Shown here piece after piece: positions 10,205 through 18,910 of a stretch of 64,000 nucleotides of DNA. Source of the DNA: Sinomonas humi (lineage in GTDB: Bacteria > Actinomycetota > Actinomycetes > Actinomycetales > Micrococcaceae); NCBI RefSeq assembly GCF_000802235.1, contig NZ_JTDL01000098.1:62001-126000 (forward strand). Reading direction: 5' to 3'. The position numbers and the translations under genes were made by a program. How positions within the stretch are numbered: position 1 is the stretch's first letter; each line of letters begins with the position of its first letter. The notes under the pieces were generated by a model, which saw only the letters and a program-made list of their open reading frames with translations, was not told where the DNA came from and did no database searches.

Positions 10205-10690
10205 CTATTTGCCCCAGTAGACGTGATTGGTCAGGGGACGGAAGCTCTCCGGATCCGAGACGCTGACTGCCTCGCCGATCAGGATCACGTGGTCCCCCGC
10301 GTCCACCCGCTGCCAGAGCCGACACTCGATGCGCGGGACGTCGGCGGCCAGGATCGGCGAACCCAGCACGCCGGGCTTCCAGGCCAGTCCCGCAAACTTC
10401 TCCGTCCCCTTCGCCACGAAACGCTGCACGAGCTCCCGGTCCGACTCGGACAGGATGTGCACGGCGAAGTTGTCGGTCGTGTTCCACACATCGAACGACG
10501 ACGAACGCTTGTCCACAGCCCACGAGACGAGGGCGGGTTCGAGGCTGACCGACGTGAACGAGTTGCTCACGAGGCCGGCCAAGGTGCCCTCACTCTGGGT
10601 CGTGATGACCGAGATCCCCGTGGCCCAATGCCCCATGGCGCGGCGAAGTTCCGCCCCCGTGACGGCCTGATCCACGTATGGGATGGTCAT
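10205..10690 (-). CDS. Flavin reductase family protein
   Basis: A 161-residue FMN-binding split-barrel protein of the flavin reductase domain family. The typical N-terminal ELRRAMGHWATGISVITTQ is followed by the FMN loop GLVSNSFTSVSLEPALVSW, and the C-terminal GDHVILIGEAVSVSD is conserved. Such proteins reduce FMN or FAD with NAD(P)H for a partner monooxygenase. No monooxygenase is adjacent; the window's only flavin monooxygenase is sfnG at 15.7 kb, and pairing is possible but unproven. The start at 10690 has GGAGG; the longer frame to 10780 has no support. Confidence 0.85.
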   Translation of the reverse strand: MTIPYVDQAVTGAELRRAMGHWATGISVITTQSEGTLAGLVSNSFTSVSLEPALVSWAVDKRSSSFDVWNTTDNFAVHILSESDRELVQRFVAKGTEKFAGLAWKPGVLGSPILAADVPRIECRLWQRVDAGDHVILIGEAVSVSDPESFRPLTNHVYWGK

Positions 10691-10928
10691 GGCGTTCCTC
10701 CAGCAATCGGCCGGACACCCGGTTCCGGGCGCCGTACTTGCCGCGGACGTTCGCCGCGACCGGATCCTCATCTGGGGCACCCCACTACGGGAGAGGGTTG
10801 CCGCCCGGCCAGCCAGAGCTTCACGCCGGGACTCTTGATCCTGCTAATGAGCCTACGGAACGCTTCTTTAGGCAGTAAAGCCTGTCCGTAACACGGACAC
10901 ACAACTTGGTGCCCGTCCAGTCATGACT

Positions 10929-10953
10929 TCGCGTGACGTTCTGTTTCACGCGA
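10929..10953. promoter_or_regulatory. Inverted repeat in the divergent gap before acs
   Basis: TCGCGTGA (10929-10936) and TCACGCGA (10946-10953) form perfect 8-bp arms around nine bases. The 329-bp gap from 10691 to 11019 holds the divergent promoters of the flavin reductase and acs; this palindrome, 67 bp before the acs ATG, is the only clear structure in it. Operator or leader hairpin, undecided. Confidence 0.4.
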
Positions 10954-11019
10954 GCCTTTGGCCGCTGGACTCCGGCGGGCGTTTAGTGGAGGCATCCCCA
11001 CCCTCCAAGGAGTTCCCTC

Positions 11020-13011
11020 ATGACCGCTGCAACCCCTGATCGCATCGCCTTCTGGGAGGACGCCGCGCGCCGACTGGAATGGGCAGAGCCTTGGCATACG
11101 GCGCATTCGTGCACTCCCGCGGATCTCGAGGCGGCCACTCCCCCGGAGATTCGTTGGTTCGACGGCGGCAAGCTCAACGCGGCAGTGAACTGCGTGGACC
11201 GCCACGTCGCGGCGGGCCGTGGCGAGAAGGTCGCGCTGCACTTCGAGGGCGAGCGGGGCGACCGCCTCGCCGTCACATACGCCGACCTTGCGCGTCGCGT
11301 CGCTCAGGCAGCCAACGCGCTCGAGGCGCTCGGCGTGCGGAAGGGGGATCGCGTCGTCGTCTATCTGCCGGTGCTCGTCGAGACGGTCGTGATCACGCTC
11401 GCGTGTGCGCGCATCGGCGCGGTGCATTCGCTCGTGTTCGGCGGGTTCTCGGCAGAGGCCTTGCGCTTTCGGGTCGAGGACACGGGGGCGAAGCTCCTCG
11501 TCACCACGGATGGCCAGTTCCGCCGCGGGAAGGCCGTGCCGGTCAAGGAGAACGCGGACGCGGCCGTCCGCGGCGGCGCTGCGGAGGGCGAGAACGCCAT
11601 CGAGCACGTCCTCGTGATCCGGCGCACCGGCTCGGAGATCGCGTGGACGCCCGGGCGGGACGTGTGGTGGCACGAGCTCGTCGACGTGCAGCCCGAGACC
11701 CACGAGGCCGAGGCGTTCGAGGCCGAGACGCCGCTGTTCATCATGTACACGTCCGGCACGACGGGGAAGCCCAAGGGCCTCGTCCACACCACGGGCGGCT
11801 ACCTCACCCAGGCCTCGTGGAGCCATGAGTTCCTCTTCTCGAACCCGGACCCTTCGCTGCGCGAGAGCGACGTCCACTGGTGCACCGCGGACCTCGCCTG
11901 GGTCACCGCCCACACCTACGAGATCTACGGGCCCCTCTCGAACGGCGTCACGCAGGTCATCTTCGAGGGGACGCCCAACACTCCGCACCCTGGGCGGCAC
12001 TTCGAGATCATCCAGCGGTATGGCGTCACCAGCTACTACACGGCGCCGACCTTGGTGCGCTCGCTCATGGGCTGGTTCCCGGACGGGGTGCCGGCGCAGT
12101 ACGACCTCGCCTCGATCCGTCTCCTCGGAACCGTGGGCGAGGCCGTGAACCCGGAGGCGTGGCGGTGGCTGCGTTCGAACCTGGGGCGCGACTCGGGCGG
12201 GGACGCGGGCAGGGGCGTCCCGATGGTCGACACCTGGTGGCAGTCCGAGACTGGCGCAACCGTGCTATCACCGAGGCCGACGGACGCCACGTTCAAGCCC
12301 GGTTGTGCTACAAGGGCGCTGCCGGGGCTCGCCACGGACATCGTGGACGACGACGGCATCCGCGTCGCGCCGGGCATCCAGGGCAACATCGTGGTCACCG
12401 AGAGCGGGCCCGCCATGGCGCGGACCGTTTGGGGCGACCCGCGCCGCTATCTCGACTCGTACTGGCGCAAGTACGCCGCGCAGGGCTGGTTCCTCGCGGG
12501 CGACGGGGCGAAGTTCGACGACGACGGTGACACCTGGATCCTCGGGCGCACCGACGACGTGCTCAACGTCTCGGGCCACCGCATGTCCACGATCGAGATC
12601 GAGTCAGCGCTCGTGTCGCATCCAGCGGTCGTCGAGGCGGGTGTGTGCCCGGTCTCGGACGTGACGACCGGCCACGCCATCGCGGCGTTCGTCGTGCTCA
12701 CGGCGGAGGCTGCGCGAGCGCATCTGGCGCGGGACGCGGAGGACGGCGCAACCTCCGACGGCGGGAGCGTCGCCGACGTGCCGGCCCTCTCAGTCGCGGA
12801 CGCTCTCCGCGCCCACGTCGCGAAGGAGATCGGGCCGATCGCGAAGCCGCGGGAGGTCGTCGTCGTTCCTGACGTGCCCAAGACCCGCTCGGGGAAGATC
12901 ATGCGGCGGCTGCTCACGCAGCTCTTCGAGGGCACCGCGCTCGGCGACACGACGAGCCTCCAGAACGAGCCGTGCATCGCGGAGATCGAGAAGGTCCTAG
13001 GAGCGCGCTGA
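11020..13011 (+). CDS. acs: Acetyl-CoA synthetase
   Basis: A 663-residue AMP-forming acyl-CoA synthetase with the Acs layout: the N-terminal cap WEDAARRLEWAEPWHT, GGKLNAAVNCVDRHV, the P-loop YTSGTTGKPKG near residue 245, the acetate-pocket region VDTWWQSETGATVLSP, and the C-terminal GHRMSTIEIESALVSHPAVV hinge. PKTRSGKIMRR holds the catalytic lysine that protein acetyltransferases modify. It activates acetate to acetyl-CoA. The family usually has TETGG after WWQ; here SETGA, so propionate use cannot be excluded. ATG with an AAGGAG ribosome site. Confidence 0.88.
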   Translation: MTAATPDRIAFWEDAARRLEWAEPWHTAHSCTPADLEAATPPEIRWFDGGKLNAAVNCVDRHVAAGRGEKVALHFEGERGDRLAVTYADLARRVAQAANALEALGVRKGDRVVVYLPVLVETVVITLACARIGAVHSLVFGGFSAEALRFRVEDTGAKLLVTTDGQFRRGKAVPVKENADAAVRGGAAEGENAIEHVLVIRRTGSEIAWTPGRDVWWHELVDVQPETHEAEAFEAETPLFIMYTSGTTGKPKGLVHTTGGYLTQASWSHEFLFSNPDPSLRESDVHWCTADLAWVTAHTYEIYGPLSNGVTQVIFEGTPNTPHPGRHFEIIQRYGVTSYYTAPTLVRSLMGWFPDGVPAQYDLASIRLLGTVGEAVNPEAWRWLRSNLGRDSGGDAGRGVPMVDTWWQSETGATVLSPRPTDATFKPGCATRALPGLATDIVDDDGIRVAPGIQGNIVVTESGPAMARTVWGDPRRYLDSYWRKYAAQGWFLAGDGAKFDDDGDTWILGRTDDVLNVSGHRMSTIEIESALVSHPAVVEAGVCPVSDVTTGHAIAAFVVLTAEAARAHLARDAEDGATSDGGSVADVPALSVADALRAHVAKEIGPIAKPREVVVVPDVPKTRSGKIMRRLLTQLFEGTALGDTTSLQNEPCIAEIEKVLGAR

Positions 13012-13040
13012 CCACTCGTCGCCCCCTCCACGACGAGTGG
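13012..13040. terminator. Terminator after acs
   Basis: CCACTCGTCG (13012-13021) and CGACGAGTGG (13031-13040) form a perfect 10-bp stem that begins one base after the acs stop codon. It lies between converging acs and the ClC gene. Confidence 0.75.
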
Positions 13041-13062
13041 CCACATCTCACCCGGCCCGCCG

Positions 13063-14715
13063 TCAGCGGGGCGCGCTCGGCGAGGAGCTGCCGACGCGGG
13101 CGTGCAGCCGCGCGGGCGCCGCGGGCCGGCTCCTGCGCGTGAGGTACCGGAGGGTGCGGTCTCGGTCTGTGGCCTCGGTGAGGTCGTGCAATCGCGCGAC
13201 CAGCAGGTCGGCCGGACCGATCAGCCCAAGGTACGCGCCGGCGTCGTCCATGACCGCCGCATCTTGTGCGCCGGAACGCGCAAGGACATACGCGGCGTGC
13301 CGCACCGTGTCGCGCGGATGGAGCACGGGTGCGCCCTCGGGGAGCTGGACCGCCGGCGCGCGCATGATGTCCTCGCAGAAGAACGTCTCAAGCGGGTCGG
13401 TCGTGTAGTCGCGGGTCAGGTGGAGCCCGCGGCGAGCGATCTTCTCCGTCAGAACCGAGCGGCGCAGCAGCAGGACGGACGCGCCGTAGGCGACAACAGA
13501 GGTGATGAGCAGCGGAAGCGCGACAGCCCACGCATGGGTCAGCTCGAGCGTGAAGACGACGCCGGTGAGCGGCGAACGCATGACGCCGCCGACGACGGCG
13601 GTCAGCCCGAGCAGCGCCCAGAACCCCGGAATGACGCTCGGGAGCACGAGGCCTGCAGCTGCACCGAGCGCTCCGCCGATCATGAAGATCGGCGCAAGGA
13701 CGCCGCCCGAGGTTCCGCTGCCAAGGGACAGCGACCAGATGAGCGTCTTCACGACCAGGATGCCGACGATGAGGCCGGTCGTCGCCTGGCCGGTGAGCAG
13801 TTGGTCGATCACGTCGTAGCCCACACCGAGGGCGCGCGGCTCGATGAGGCCCCCGGCCCCGATGATCAGCCCGCCGATCGCGGGCCACCACATCCAGTGG
13901 ATCGGCAGGCGGGAGAAGGCGTCCTCCGCGCGGTACACGAGCCAGGTCGCGCCCGCGGCGACGATGGCACCGCTGAGGCCGACGACGGCGGCGAGCGCCT
14001 CGATGCCGGGCGTCAGGTGGAGGCCGGTGGTTGCGACAGGGAAGATCGGGGCGCTCCCGAGGATGACGCTCCGGACGACGGTCGAGACCGCGACGCCCGC
14101 GGCCACCGGGATGAAGCTGCGCGGCCGCCACTCGAACAGGAGCAGCTCGACCGCCAGCAGGATGGCTGCGAGCGGCGAGTTGAATGTGGCCGCCATGCCG
14201 GATGCCGCACCCGCGACCAGAAGGGTCTTGCGCTCGTCGGCGGTCAGGTGAAGGTGCTGGGCGAGAATCGAACCGATCGCCCCGCCCGTCATGATGATCG
14301 GGCCTTCCGCGCCGAACGGGCCGCCCGAGCCGATGCTGATCGCGGCCGAGATCGGCTTGAGCACAGCGACCTTCGGATCGACGCGGCTGCCGCCGATGAG
14401 GATCGACTCGATTGCCTCCGGCATTCCATGGCCCCGGATCTTCTCGGAGCCGAAGCGCGCCATGAGGCCGATCACGAGTCCGCCCGCGACGGGCAGCAGA
14501 AGCACCTGCCACCACGGGTGCCCGCCGCCAACGGCGATGAGGCTCGTCGAGATCCTGCCGTAGAAGAAGAGGTTCGTGGCAAGGCCGATCAGCCGGAGAA
14601 GGGCCCACGCCGCGAGCGCCCCGAATGCGCCGACGGGGAGCGCGAGGGCCGCGACGAGGATCATGCGCTTGTCGACGGCGAAGTCGCTCAACTCGTGGCC
14701 GCGATGCGTCGTCAT
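13063..14715 (-). CDS. ClC family chloride/proton antiporter with C-terminal CBS domains
   Basis: A 550-residue membrane protein with about ten hydrophobic segments. The anion filter motifs are GSGGPFGAEGPI (gating Glu kept, hence an antiporter rather than a channel is likely) and GSGTSGGVLAPIFMIGG later on. Two CBS domains follow, the second seen as VQLPEGAPVLHPRDTVRHAA...GAYLGLIGPADLL, which can bind nucleotides. It starts within the stop of the MarR gene (ATGA overlap), so the pair is one operon and the regulator probably controls the transporter. Role could be acid resistance or halide efflux. Confidence 0.9.
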   Translation of the reverse strand: MTTHRGHELSDFAVDKRMILVAALALPVGAFGALAAWALLRLIGLATNLFFYGRISTSLIAVGGGHPWWQVLLLPVAGGLVIGLMARFGSEKIRGHGMPEAIESILIGGSRVDPKVAVLKPISAAISIGSGGPFGAEGPIIMTGGAIGSILAQHLHLTADERKTLLVAGAASGMAATFNSPLAAILLAVELLLFEWRPRSFIPVAAGVAVSTVVRSVILGSAPIFPVATTGLHLTPGIEALAAVVGLSGAIVAAGATWLVYRAEDAFSRLPIHWMWWPAIGGLIIGAGGLIEPRALGVGYDVIDQLLTGQATTGLIVGILVVKTLIWSLSLGSGTSGGVLAPIFMIGGALGAAAGLVLPSVIPGFWALLGLTAVVGGVMRSPLTGVVFTLELTHAWAVALPLLITSVVAYGASVLLLRRSVLTEKIARRGLHLTRDYTTDPLETFFCEDIMRAPAVQLPEGAPVLHPRDTVRHAAYVLARSGAQDAAVMDDAGAYLGLIGPADLLVARLHDLTEATDRDRTLRYLTRRSRPAAPARLHARVGSSSPSAPR

Positions 14716-15167
14716 GCGACCACCGCCCTGCTCAGCGAGGTAGCCGAAAGATGCTCGTGGAGCGCACCCAGCCCGGCGGCGAGCTGCTCGCGCTGCCCCG
14801 GCTCAAGGTGGTCGAGCGCCTCCCGGAACTCCTCGTCGCGCCGCCGGAGAACCGCCTCGACGGCCGCGTCCCCGGCTTCAGTGAGGGAGAGCAGCACAAG
14901 GCTTCGGTTCTCGGGCGACTGGGTGCGCTGCACGTAGCCTCCTGTACTCAGGCGGTCAGCCAAGCGGGTCACCGAGGAACCTGAGACCTCGAGGATGTGA
15001 GCCAACGCGCCGCTCGGGACCGTTCCGTGGTCGTGGAGGGCGAAGAGCATTCGCATCTGCGGAAGGGAGAGTTCGGTGACCTCGTCGACGCTCCGCATGG
15101 CGACGGCGAGCAGATCGCGCGTGGCTCGCTGGAGGGCGTCGACTTGGGCGTCGAGAGGATTTGTCAT
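14712..15167 (-). CDS. MarR family regulator of the ClC gene
   Basis: A 151-residue winged-helix protein: LSLPQMRMLFALHDHGTVPS, the recognition helix SGSSVTRLADRLSTGGYVQR and the wing RTQSPENRSLVLLSLTEAG. The ATG at 15167 lies inside a palindrome and has no ribosome site, so a leaderless mRNA is likely; a TTG at 15203 is the alternative and would place the operator inside the coding region. It overlaps the antiporter gene by 4 bp. The two palindromes over its start suggest tight autoregulation. Inducer unknown. Confidence 0.8.
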   Translation of the reverse strand: MTNPLDAQVDALQRATRDLLAVAMRSVDEVTELSLPQMRMLFALHDHGTVPSGALAHILEVSGSSVTRLADRLSTGGYVQRTQSPENRSLVLLSLTEAGDAAVEAVLRRRDEEFREALDHLEPGQREQLAAGLGALHEHLSATSLSRAVVA

Positions 15168-15191
15168 ACGACAAGTCTTGCATAGTGCAAG
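15161..15191. promoter_or_regulatory. Two palindromes over the MarR gene start
   Basis: TTGTCATACGACAA (15161-15174) contains the ATG (CAT at 15165-15167 on the + strand). CTTGCATAGTGCAAG (15177-15191) is a perfect 15-bp palindrome whose TTGCA...TGCAA shape is typical of MarR operators. Their centres are about 16-17 bp apart. Confidence 0.65.
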
Positions 15192-15304
15192 GACTGAGTT
15201 CAAAGGCAGCCATTAAGGCGAGTGGACGACGACGGCGCCCGACCGCCGTCGTCCGCTCGCCGCCCCACCCCGCCACCTCGCGGCACCCGCCAGTCCGCTC
15301 CACC

Positions 15305-15395
15305 GATTCCGACCAGGATTGAACCTCTTCCTCGGCGCGCCCCGCCGCGACACGCCGCTCGGGCCTCGATTGCCCCTTCGAAGCCGGTCGGAATC
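15305..15395. other. Long-range inverted repeat in a 550-bp intergenic region
   Basis: GATTCCGACC (15305-15314) and GGTCGGAATC (15386-15395) are perfect arms 71 nt apart. Apart from this and the SAM riboswitch at 15571, I see nothing gene-like in 15204-15722; the open frames there lack ribosome sites and homology. Confidence 0.4.
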
Positions 15396-15570
15396 CGAGG
15401 GGCGGCCCCAACGAACCCCGCAGATGTGACGGCCCAAGCGTGGGGCGCAGCCGGGGACGAGCGGCGGGGCCACCCTCGGCCGAATCGAAGAAGCTTCGGC
15501 AAACGCAAGTCGCCTCCCTCTATGACGAAATAATTTGCATCGTTACAGCCCTCCGCGCAGAATCGCAGTG

Positions 15571-15677
15571 ACCCATCCCGAGCGGCTGAGAGATCTGGAT
15601 CTGTGACGCCGCAGCAACCCTGGCCCGCCGTCAGCACGAAATCGGCCCGCCAAAGGTGCTACTGCCAGAAGCGATGG
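15571..15677 (+). promoter_or_regulatory. SAM-I (S-box) riboswitch before sfnG-metY
   Basis: The leader matches the SAM-I aptamer: closing stem CCATC (15573-15577) with GATGG (15673-15677), then CTGAGAGATCTGG, GACGCCGCAGCAACC and, on the 3' side, AAGGTGCTACTGCC. The GCAACC and AAGGTGC elements are the invariant SAM pocket and pseudoknot partners. It ends 46 bp before the sfnG GTG. S-box RNAs turn genes off when S-adenosylmethionine is plentiful, which fits the methionine-forming metY downstream. Confidence 0.85.
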
Positions 15678-15722
15678 TGAGTGCCCCCCGCTCTCGTCGC
15701 GCCCGAGTTAAGGAGCGCAGCC

Positions 15723-16934
15723 GTGTCCAACCACGTCATTGATTTCGAGACCCCCCTCAAGTTCGCGTACTGGGTGCCCAACGTCTCGGGAGGCCTCGTG
15801 GTCTCCACGATCGAGCAGCGCACCAACTGGGAGTTCGACTACAACCGCACCCTCGCACGGATCGCGGAGAACTCCGGCTTCGAATACGCCCTCACCCAGA
15901 CCCGCTACGCCGCGAGCTACGGTGCGGACAAGCAGCACGAGGCCACGTCCTTCTCGCTCGCGCTCCTCGGTGCGACCGAGCGCCTCAAGGTCATCGCCGC
16001 GGTGCACCCTGGCATGTGGCACCCGGGCGTGCTCGCGAAGTTCATCATCACGGCAGACCACCTCTCAGGCGGCCGCGCCGCCGTGAACATCGTCTCCGGC
16101 TGGCTCAAGGACGAGTTCGTGAACTTCGGCCTCGAGTGGCTCGAGCATGACGAGCGCTACGTCCGCACCGAGGAGTTCATCAACGTGCTCCGCGGCCTCT
16201 GGACCGAGCAGGGCTACTCGCAGTCCGGCAAGTACTACAACATCAAGGACTTCACGCTGAACCCGGCACCGGTGAGCGTCGAAGGCCGTCCGCACCCCGA
16301 GATCTTCTTCGGCGGCAACTCGACGGCAGCGCAGGCCGCCGCCGGACGCACCGCCGACTGGTACTTCTCGAACGGGCGCGACATCGAGGGCTTCAAGGCC
16401 AACATCGCAGGCGTCCTCGCCGCAGCACAGGAGGGCCGTACAGCCCCCGCCGCCCCGCGCTTCGGGCTCAACGGCTTCGTCATCGCGCGGGATACCGAGA
16501 AGGAAGCGCACGAGACCCTCCGCGAGATCGTCGCCAAGGCGCACCGCCCCGCCGTCGAGGGCTTCGCCGCCGCCGTCAAGGAGGCCGGCCAGTCCACGAA
16601 GGACGGCAAGGGCATGTGGGAGGACTCGACGTTCGAGGACCTCATCCAGTACAACGACGGCTTCCGCACGAAGCTCATCGGCACGCCCGAGCAGATCGCC
16701 GAACGGATCGTCGAGTACAAGAAGATCGGCGTGAACCTGCTCCTCACCTGCTACCTGCACTTCCAGGAGGAGGTCGAGGCGTTCGGCCGCGACGTGCTCC
16801 CGATCGTGCGCGAGCTCGAGGCCGATCTGGCCCGCAAGAACGGCACCGAGCTCAACACCGAGCTGCTCCCGGTGACCAACTTCGACGCGGTACGCGAGCT
16901 CAACGCTGCGAACCTCGCTGGGGCGGGCGCCTGA
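15723..16934 (+). CDS. sfnG: FMNH2-dependent dimethylsulfone monooxygenase SfnG
   Basis: A 403-residue luciferase-like (LLM class) flavin monooxygenase. It matches SfnG closely: KFAYWVPNVSGGLVVSTIEQ, DYNRTLARIAENSGFEYALTQ, GGRAAVNIVSGWLKDEF, EWLEHDERYVRTEEFI, and TFEDLIQYNDGFRTKLIGTP. SfnG oxidises dimethylsulfone to methanesulfinate, feeding sulfur assimilation. The GTG at 15723 has AAGGAG in front; an upstream GTG at 15681 lies only 3 bp past the riboswitch and lacks a ribosome site. Its stop overlaps the metY ATG (TGATG). An FMN reductase partner is not in the operon. Confidence 0.88.
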   Translation: MSNHVIDFETPLKFAYWVPNVSGGLVVSTIEQRTNWEFDYNRTLARIAENSGFEYALTQTRYAASYGADKQHEATSFSLALLGATERLKVIAAVHPGMWHPGVLAKFIITADHLSGGRAAVNIVSGWLKDEFVNFGLEWLEHDERYVRTEEFINVLRGLWTEQGYSQSGKYYNIKDFTLNPAPVSVEGRPHPEIFFGGNSTAAQAAAGRTADWYFSNGRDIEGFKANIAGVLAAAQEGRTAPAAPRFGLNGFVIARDTEKEAHETLREIVAKAHRPAVEGFAAAVKEAGQSTKDGKGMWEDSTFEDLIQYNDGFRTKLIGTPEQIAERIVEYKKIGVNLLLTCYLHFQEEVEAFGRDVLPIVRELEADLARKNGTELNTELLPVTNFDAVRELNAANLAGAGA

Positions 16935-18325
16935 TGGCAGAGCGCCAGTTCGGCTTCCGCACCCGGGCCCTGCACGCCGGCGGCACGCCGGACGCCGAGC
17001 ACGGGGCGCGGGCCGTCCCGATCTACCAGTCGACGTCGTTTGTCTTCAAGGACACGGACGACGCCGCGAACCTCTTCGCGCTCCAGAAGTACGGCAACAT
17101 CTACTCGCGCATCGGCAACCCGACGGTCGCGGCCTTCGAGGAGCGCATCGCGTCCCTCGAGGGCGGCATCGGCGCGGTCGCGACGTCGTCGGGCATGGCC
17201 GCCGAGTTCATCACGTTCGCCGCGCTCGCCCAGGCGGGCGACCACATCGTGGCGTCCTCGAAGCTCTACGGCGGCACGATCACCCAGCTCGACGTGACGC
17301 TGCGGCGCTTCGGCGTCGACACGACGTTCGTGGACAGCACGGAGGCGGCGGACTTCAAGGCCGCGCTCCGGGAGAACACGAAGGCGATCTACACCGAGGT
17401 CGTCGCGAACCCGTCCGGCGACATCGCGGACCTCCCCGGGCTGGCCGCCGTCGCCCACGAGCACGGCATCCCGCTCGTCGTCGATTCGACGCTCACTCCC
17501 CCGTACCTCCTGCGGCCGATCGAGCACGGCGCGGACATCGTGATCCACTCCGCGACCAAGTTCCTCGGGGGCCACGGCACGACGCTCGGCGGCGTCGTCG
17601 TCGAAAGCGGGACGTTCAACTGGGGCAACGGCAAGTTCCCCTCCATGACGGAGCCCGTGCCGAGCTACGGCAACGTCTCGTGGTGGGGCAACTTCGGCGA
17701 GTACGGCTTCCTCACGAAGCTGCGCTCCGAGCAGCTCCGGGACATCGGGCCCTCGCTCCCGGCGCAGTCCGCGTTCCAGCTCCTGCAGGGCGTCGAGACG
17801 CTCCCCCAGCGCATGGACGCGCACCTCGCGAACGCCAAGCGCGTCGCCGAGTGGCTCGCGGCGGACCCGCGCGTCACGCATGTGAACTTCGCTGGGCTCC
17901 CTTCGCATCCGCAGCACGAGCGCGCGAAGGAGCTCCTGCCGCTCGGCGTCGGCTCGGTGTTCAGCTTCGGGGTCAAGGGCGGCCGCGAGGCAGGCGCGCG
18001 CTTCATCGAGGCGCTCCAGATTGCGAGCCATCTCGCGAACATCGGCGACGCACGCACACTCGTCCTCCACCCGGGTTCGACGACGCATCAGCAGCTCTCC
18101 TCCGAGCAGCTCGTCGCGGCGGGTGTCCCGGAGGACCTCATCCGGCTCTCGGTCGGGCTCGAGGACGTCGACGACATCATCTGGGATCTCGACCAGGCCC
18201 TGGAGGCTTCGCAGTTCGCGGACCTCGAAGCGGAATTCGAGGCTCCAACGTACGACGGCGAGGCGTGCTCCCTGCCTAGTGTCGCCGGATCCGGGGCGGC
18301 CGTTTCGAAGGGAGGCGCCGAATGA
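16934..18325 (+). CDS. metY: O-acetylhomoserine sulfhydrylase
   Basis: A 463-residue PLP enzyme of the Cys/Met metabolism family. It makes homocysteine from O-acetylhomoserine and sulfide (or methionine from methanethiol). Signatures: TRALHAGGTPDAEHGARAVP, YSRIGNPTVAAFEERIASLEG, the PLP lysine in HSATKFLGGHGTTLGG, and LVLHPGSTTHQQLSSEQL. A 30-residue tail after DLEAEFE is unconserved. It begins at the sfnG stop and its own stop overlaps the next gene by 4 bp. Placement behind an S-box confirms a methionine role. Confidence 0.93.
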   Translation: MAERQFGFRTRALHAGGTPDAEHGARAVPIYQSTSFVFKDTDDAANLFALQKYGNIYSRIGNPTVAAFEERIASLEGGIGAVATSSGMAAEFITFAALAQAGDHIVASSKLYGGTITQLDVTLRRFGVDTTFVDSTEAADFKAALRENTKAIYTEVVANPSGDIADLPGLAAVAHEHGIPLVVDSTLTPPYLLRPIEHGADIVIHSATKFLGGHGTTLGGVVVESGTFNWGNGKFPSMTEPVPSYGNVSWWGNFGEYGFLTKLRSEQLRDIGPSLPAQSAFQLLQGVETLPQRMDAHLANAKRVAEWLAADPRVTHVNFAGLPSHPQHERAKELLPLGVGSVFSFGVKGGREAGARFIEALQIASHLANIGDARTLVLHPGSTTHQQLSSEQLVAAGVPEDLIRLSVGLEDVDDIIWDLDQALEASQFADLEAEFEAPTYDGEACSLPSVAGSGAAVSKGGAE

Positions 18326-18822
18326 GCGCCGCAGTCAGCCAGCGCACGTGGGTTGGGCCCTCGGCTCAGGAGCGCCTGAGGATCCTGCGGGAGACGAAGG
18401 TCATCGCGATCGTCGGGGCCTCGGACAAGCCGAGCCGGGCGAGCTATTTCGTCGCGACGTACCTGCTCTCCTCGACGAAGTACCGCGTGTACTTCGTGAA
18501 TCCGGTCGTGAAGACGATCCTCGGCCAGCCCGTCTACCCTTCGCTCGCCGAGCTTCCCGAGACGCCGGACCTCGTCGAGGTGTTCCGCAAGCACGACGAC
18601 CTCCCCGGCGTCCTCGACGAGGCCAAGTCGGTAGGGGCGAAGACGATCTGGCTCCAGCTCGGCTCCTGGCACGAGGGGGTCGCGGCGGACGCTGAGGCGG
18701 CGGGGATGAATGTCGTCATGGACCGCTGCGTGAAGATCGAGCATGCGCGTTTCCACGGGGGCCTGCACCTTGCGGGCTTCAACACGGGTGTCATTTCGAG
18801 CAAGCGCCAGGTGCTCGCCTAG
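18322..18822 (+). CDS. CoA-binding domain protein (YccU-like)
   Basis: A 166-residue CoA_binding_2 (Rossmann-type) protein. The nucleotide motif is VIAIVGASDKPSRASYFVATYL near residue 30; LVEVFRKHDDLPGVLDEAK and KTIWLQLGSWHEG follow. The protein resembles the CoA-binding half of succinyl-CoA synthetase but lacks catalytic parts. Function unknown; co-transcription with metY suggests a sulfur or acyl-CoA role. The ATG overlaps the metY stop (ATGA). A second member of the family is at 44011-44457. Confidence 0.85.
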   Translation: MSAAVSQRTWVGPSAQERLRILRETKVIAIVGASDKPSRASYFVATYLLSSTKYRVYFVNPVVKTILGQPVYPSLAELPETPDLVEVFRKHDDLPGVLDEAKSVGAKTIWLQLGSWHEGVAADAEAAGMNVVMDRCVKIEHARFHGGLHLAGFNTGVISSKRQVLA

Positions 18823-18832
18823 CCTTTGCAGC

Positions 18833-18884
18833 GTACGACGACGGCCGGCCGCCTCCGCGGGGAGGCGACCGGCCGTCGTCGTAC
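18833..18884. terminator. Terminator between the metY operon and the GH6 gene
   Basis: GTACGACGACGGCCGG at 18833-18848 pairs with 18869-18884, and inner arms CGCCTCC/GGAGGCG continue the stem. It lies between two converging operons. Confidence 0.85.
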
Positions 18885-18910
18885 GGGATCAGGGCCAGCG
18901 CAGGTGACGG

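Noticed and set aside
10116-10523. N-terminal extension of the MpaB-type gene
   Set aside because: It overlaps the flavin reductase gene on the same strand in another frame, lacks homology, and spans a terminator; the GTG at 10115 has GGAGG.
13102-14937. 611-codon + strand frame opposite the ClC gene
   Set aside because: Composition is of a GC shadow (Arg, Asp, Gly, Ala), no domain, no ribosome site.
15305-15395. tRNA gene on the minus strand
   Set aside because: The acceptor-like arms are 10 bp, the T stem does not pair, and no anticodon or D arm can be drawn.
15200-15637. 145-codon minus-strand frame in the sfnG upstream region
   Set aside because: It runs antisense through the SAM riboswitch, and has no ribosome site or recognised domain.
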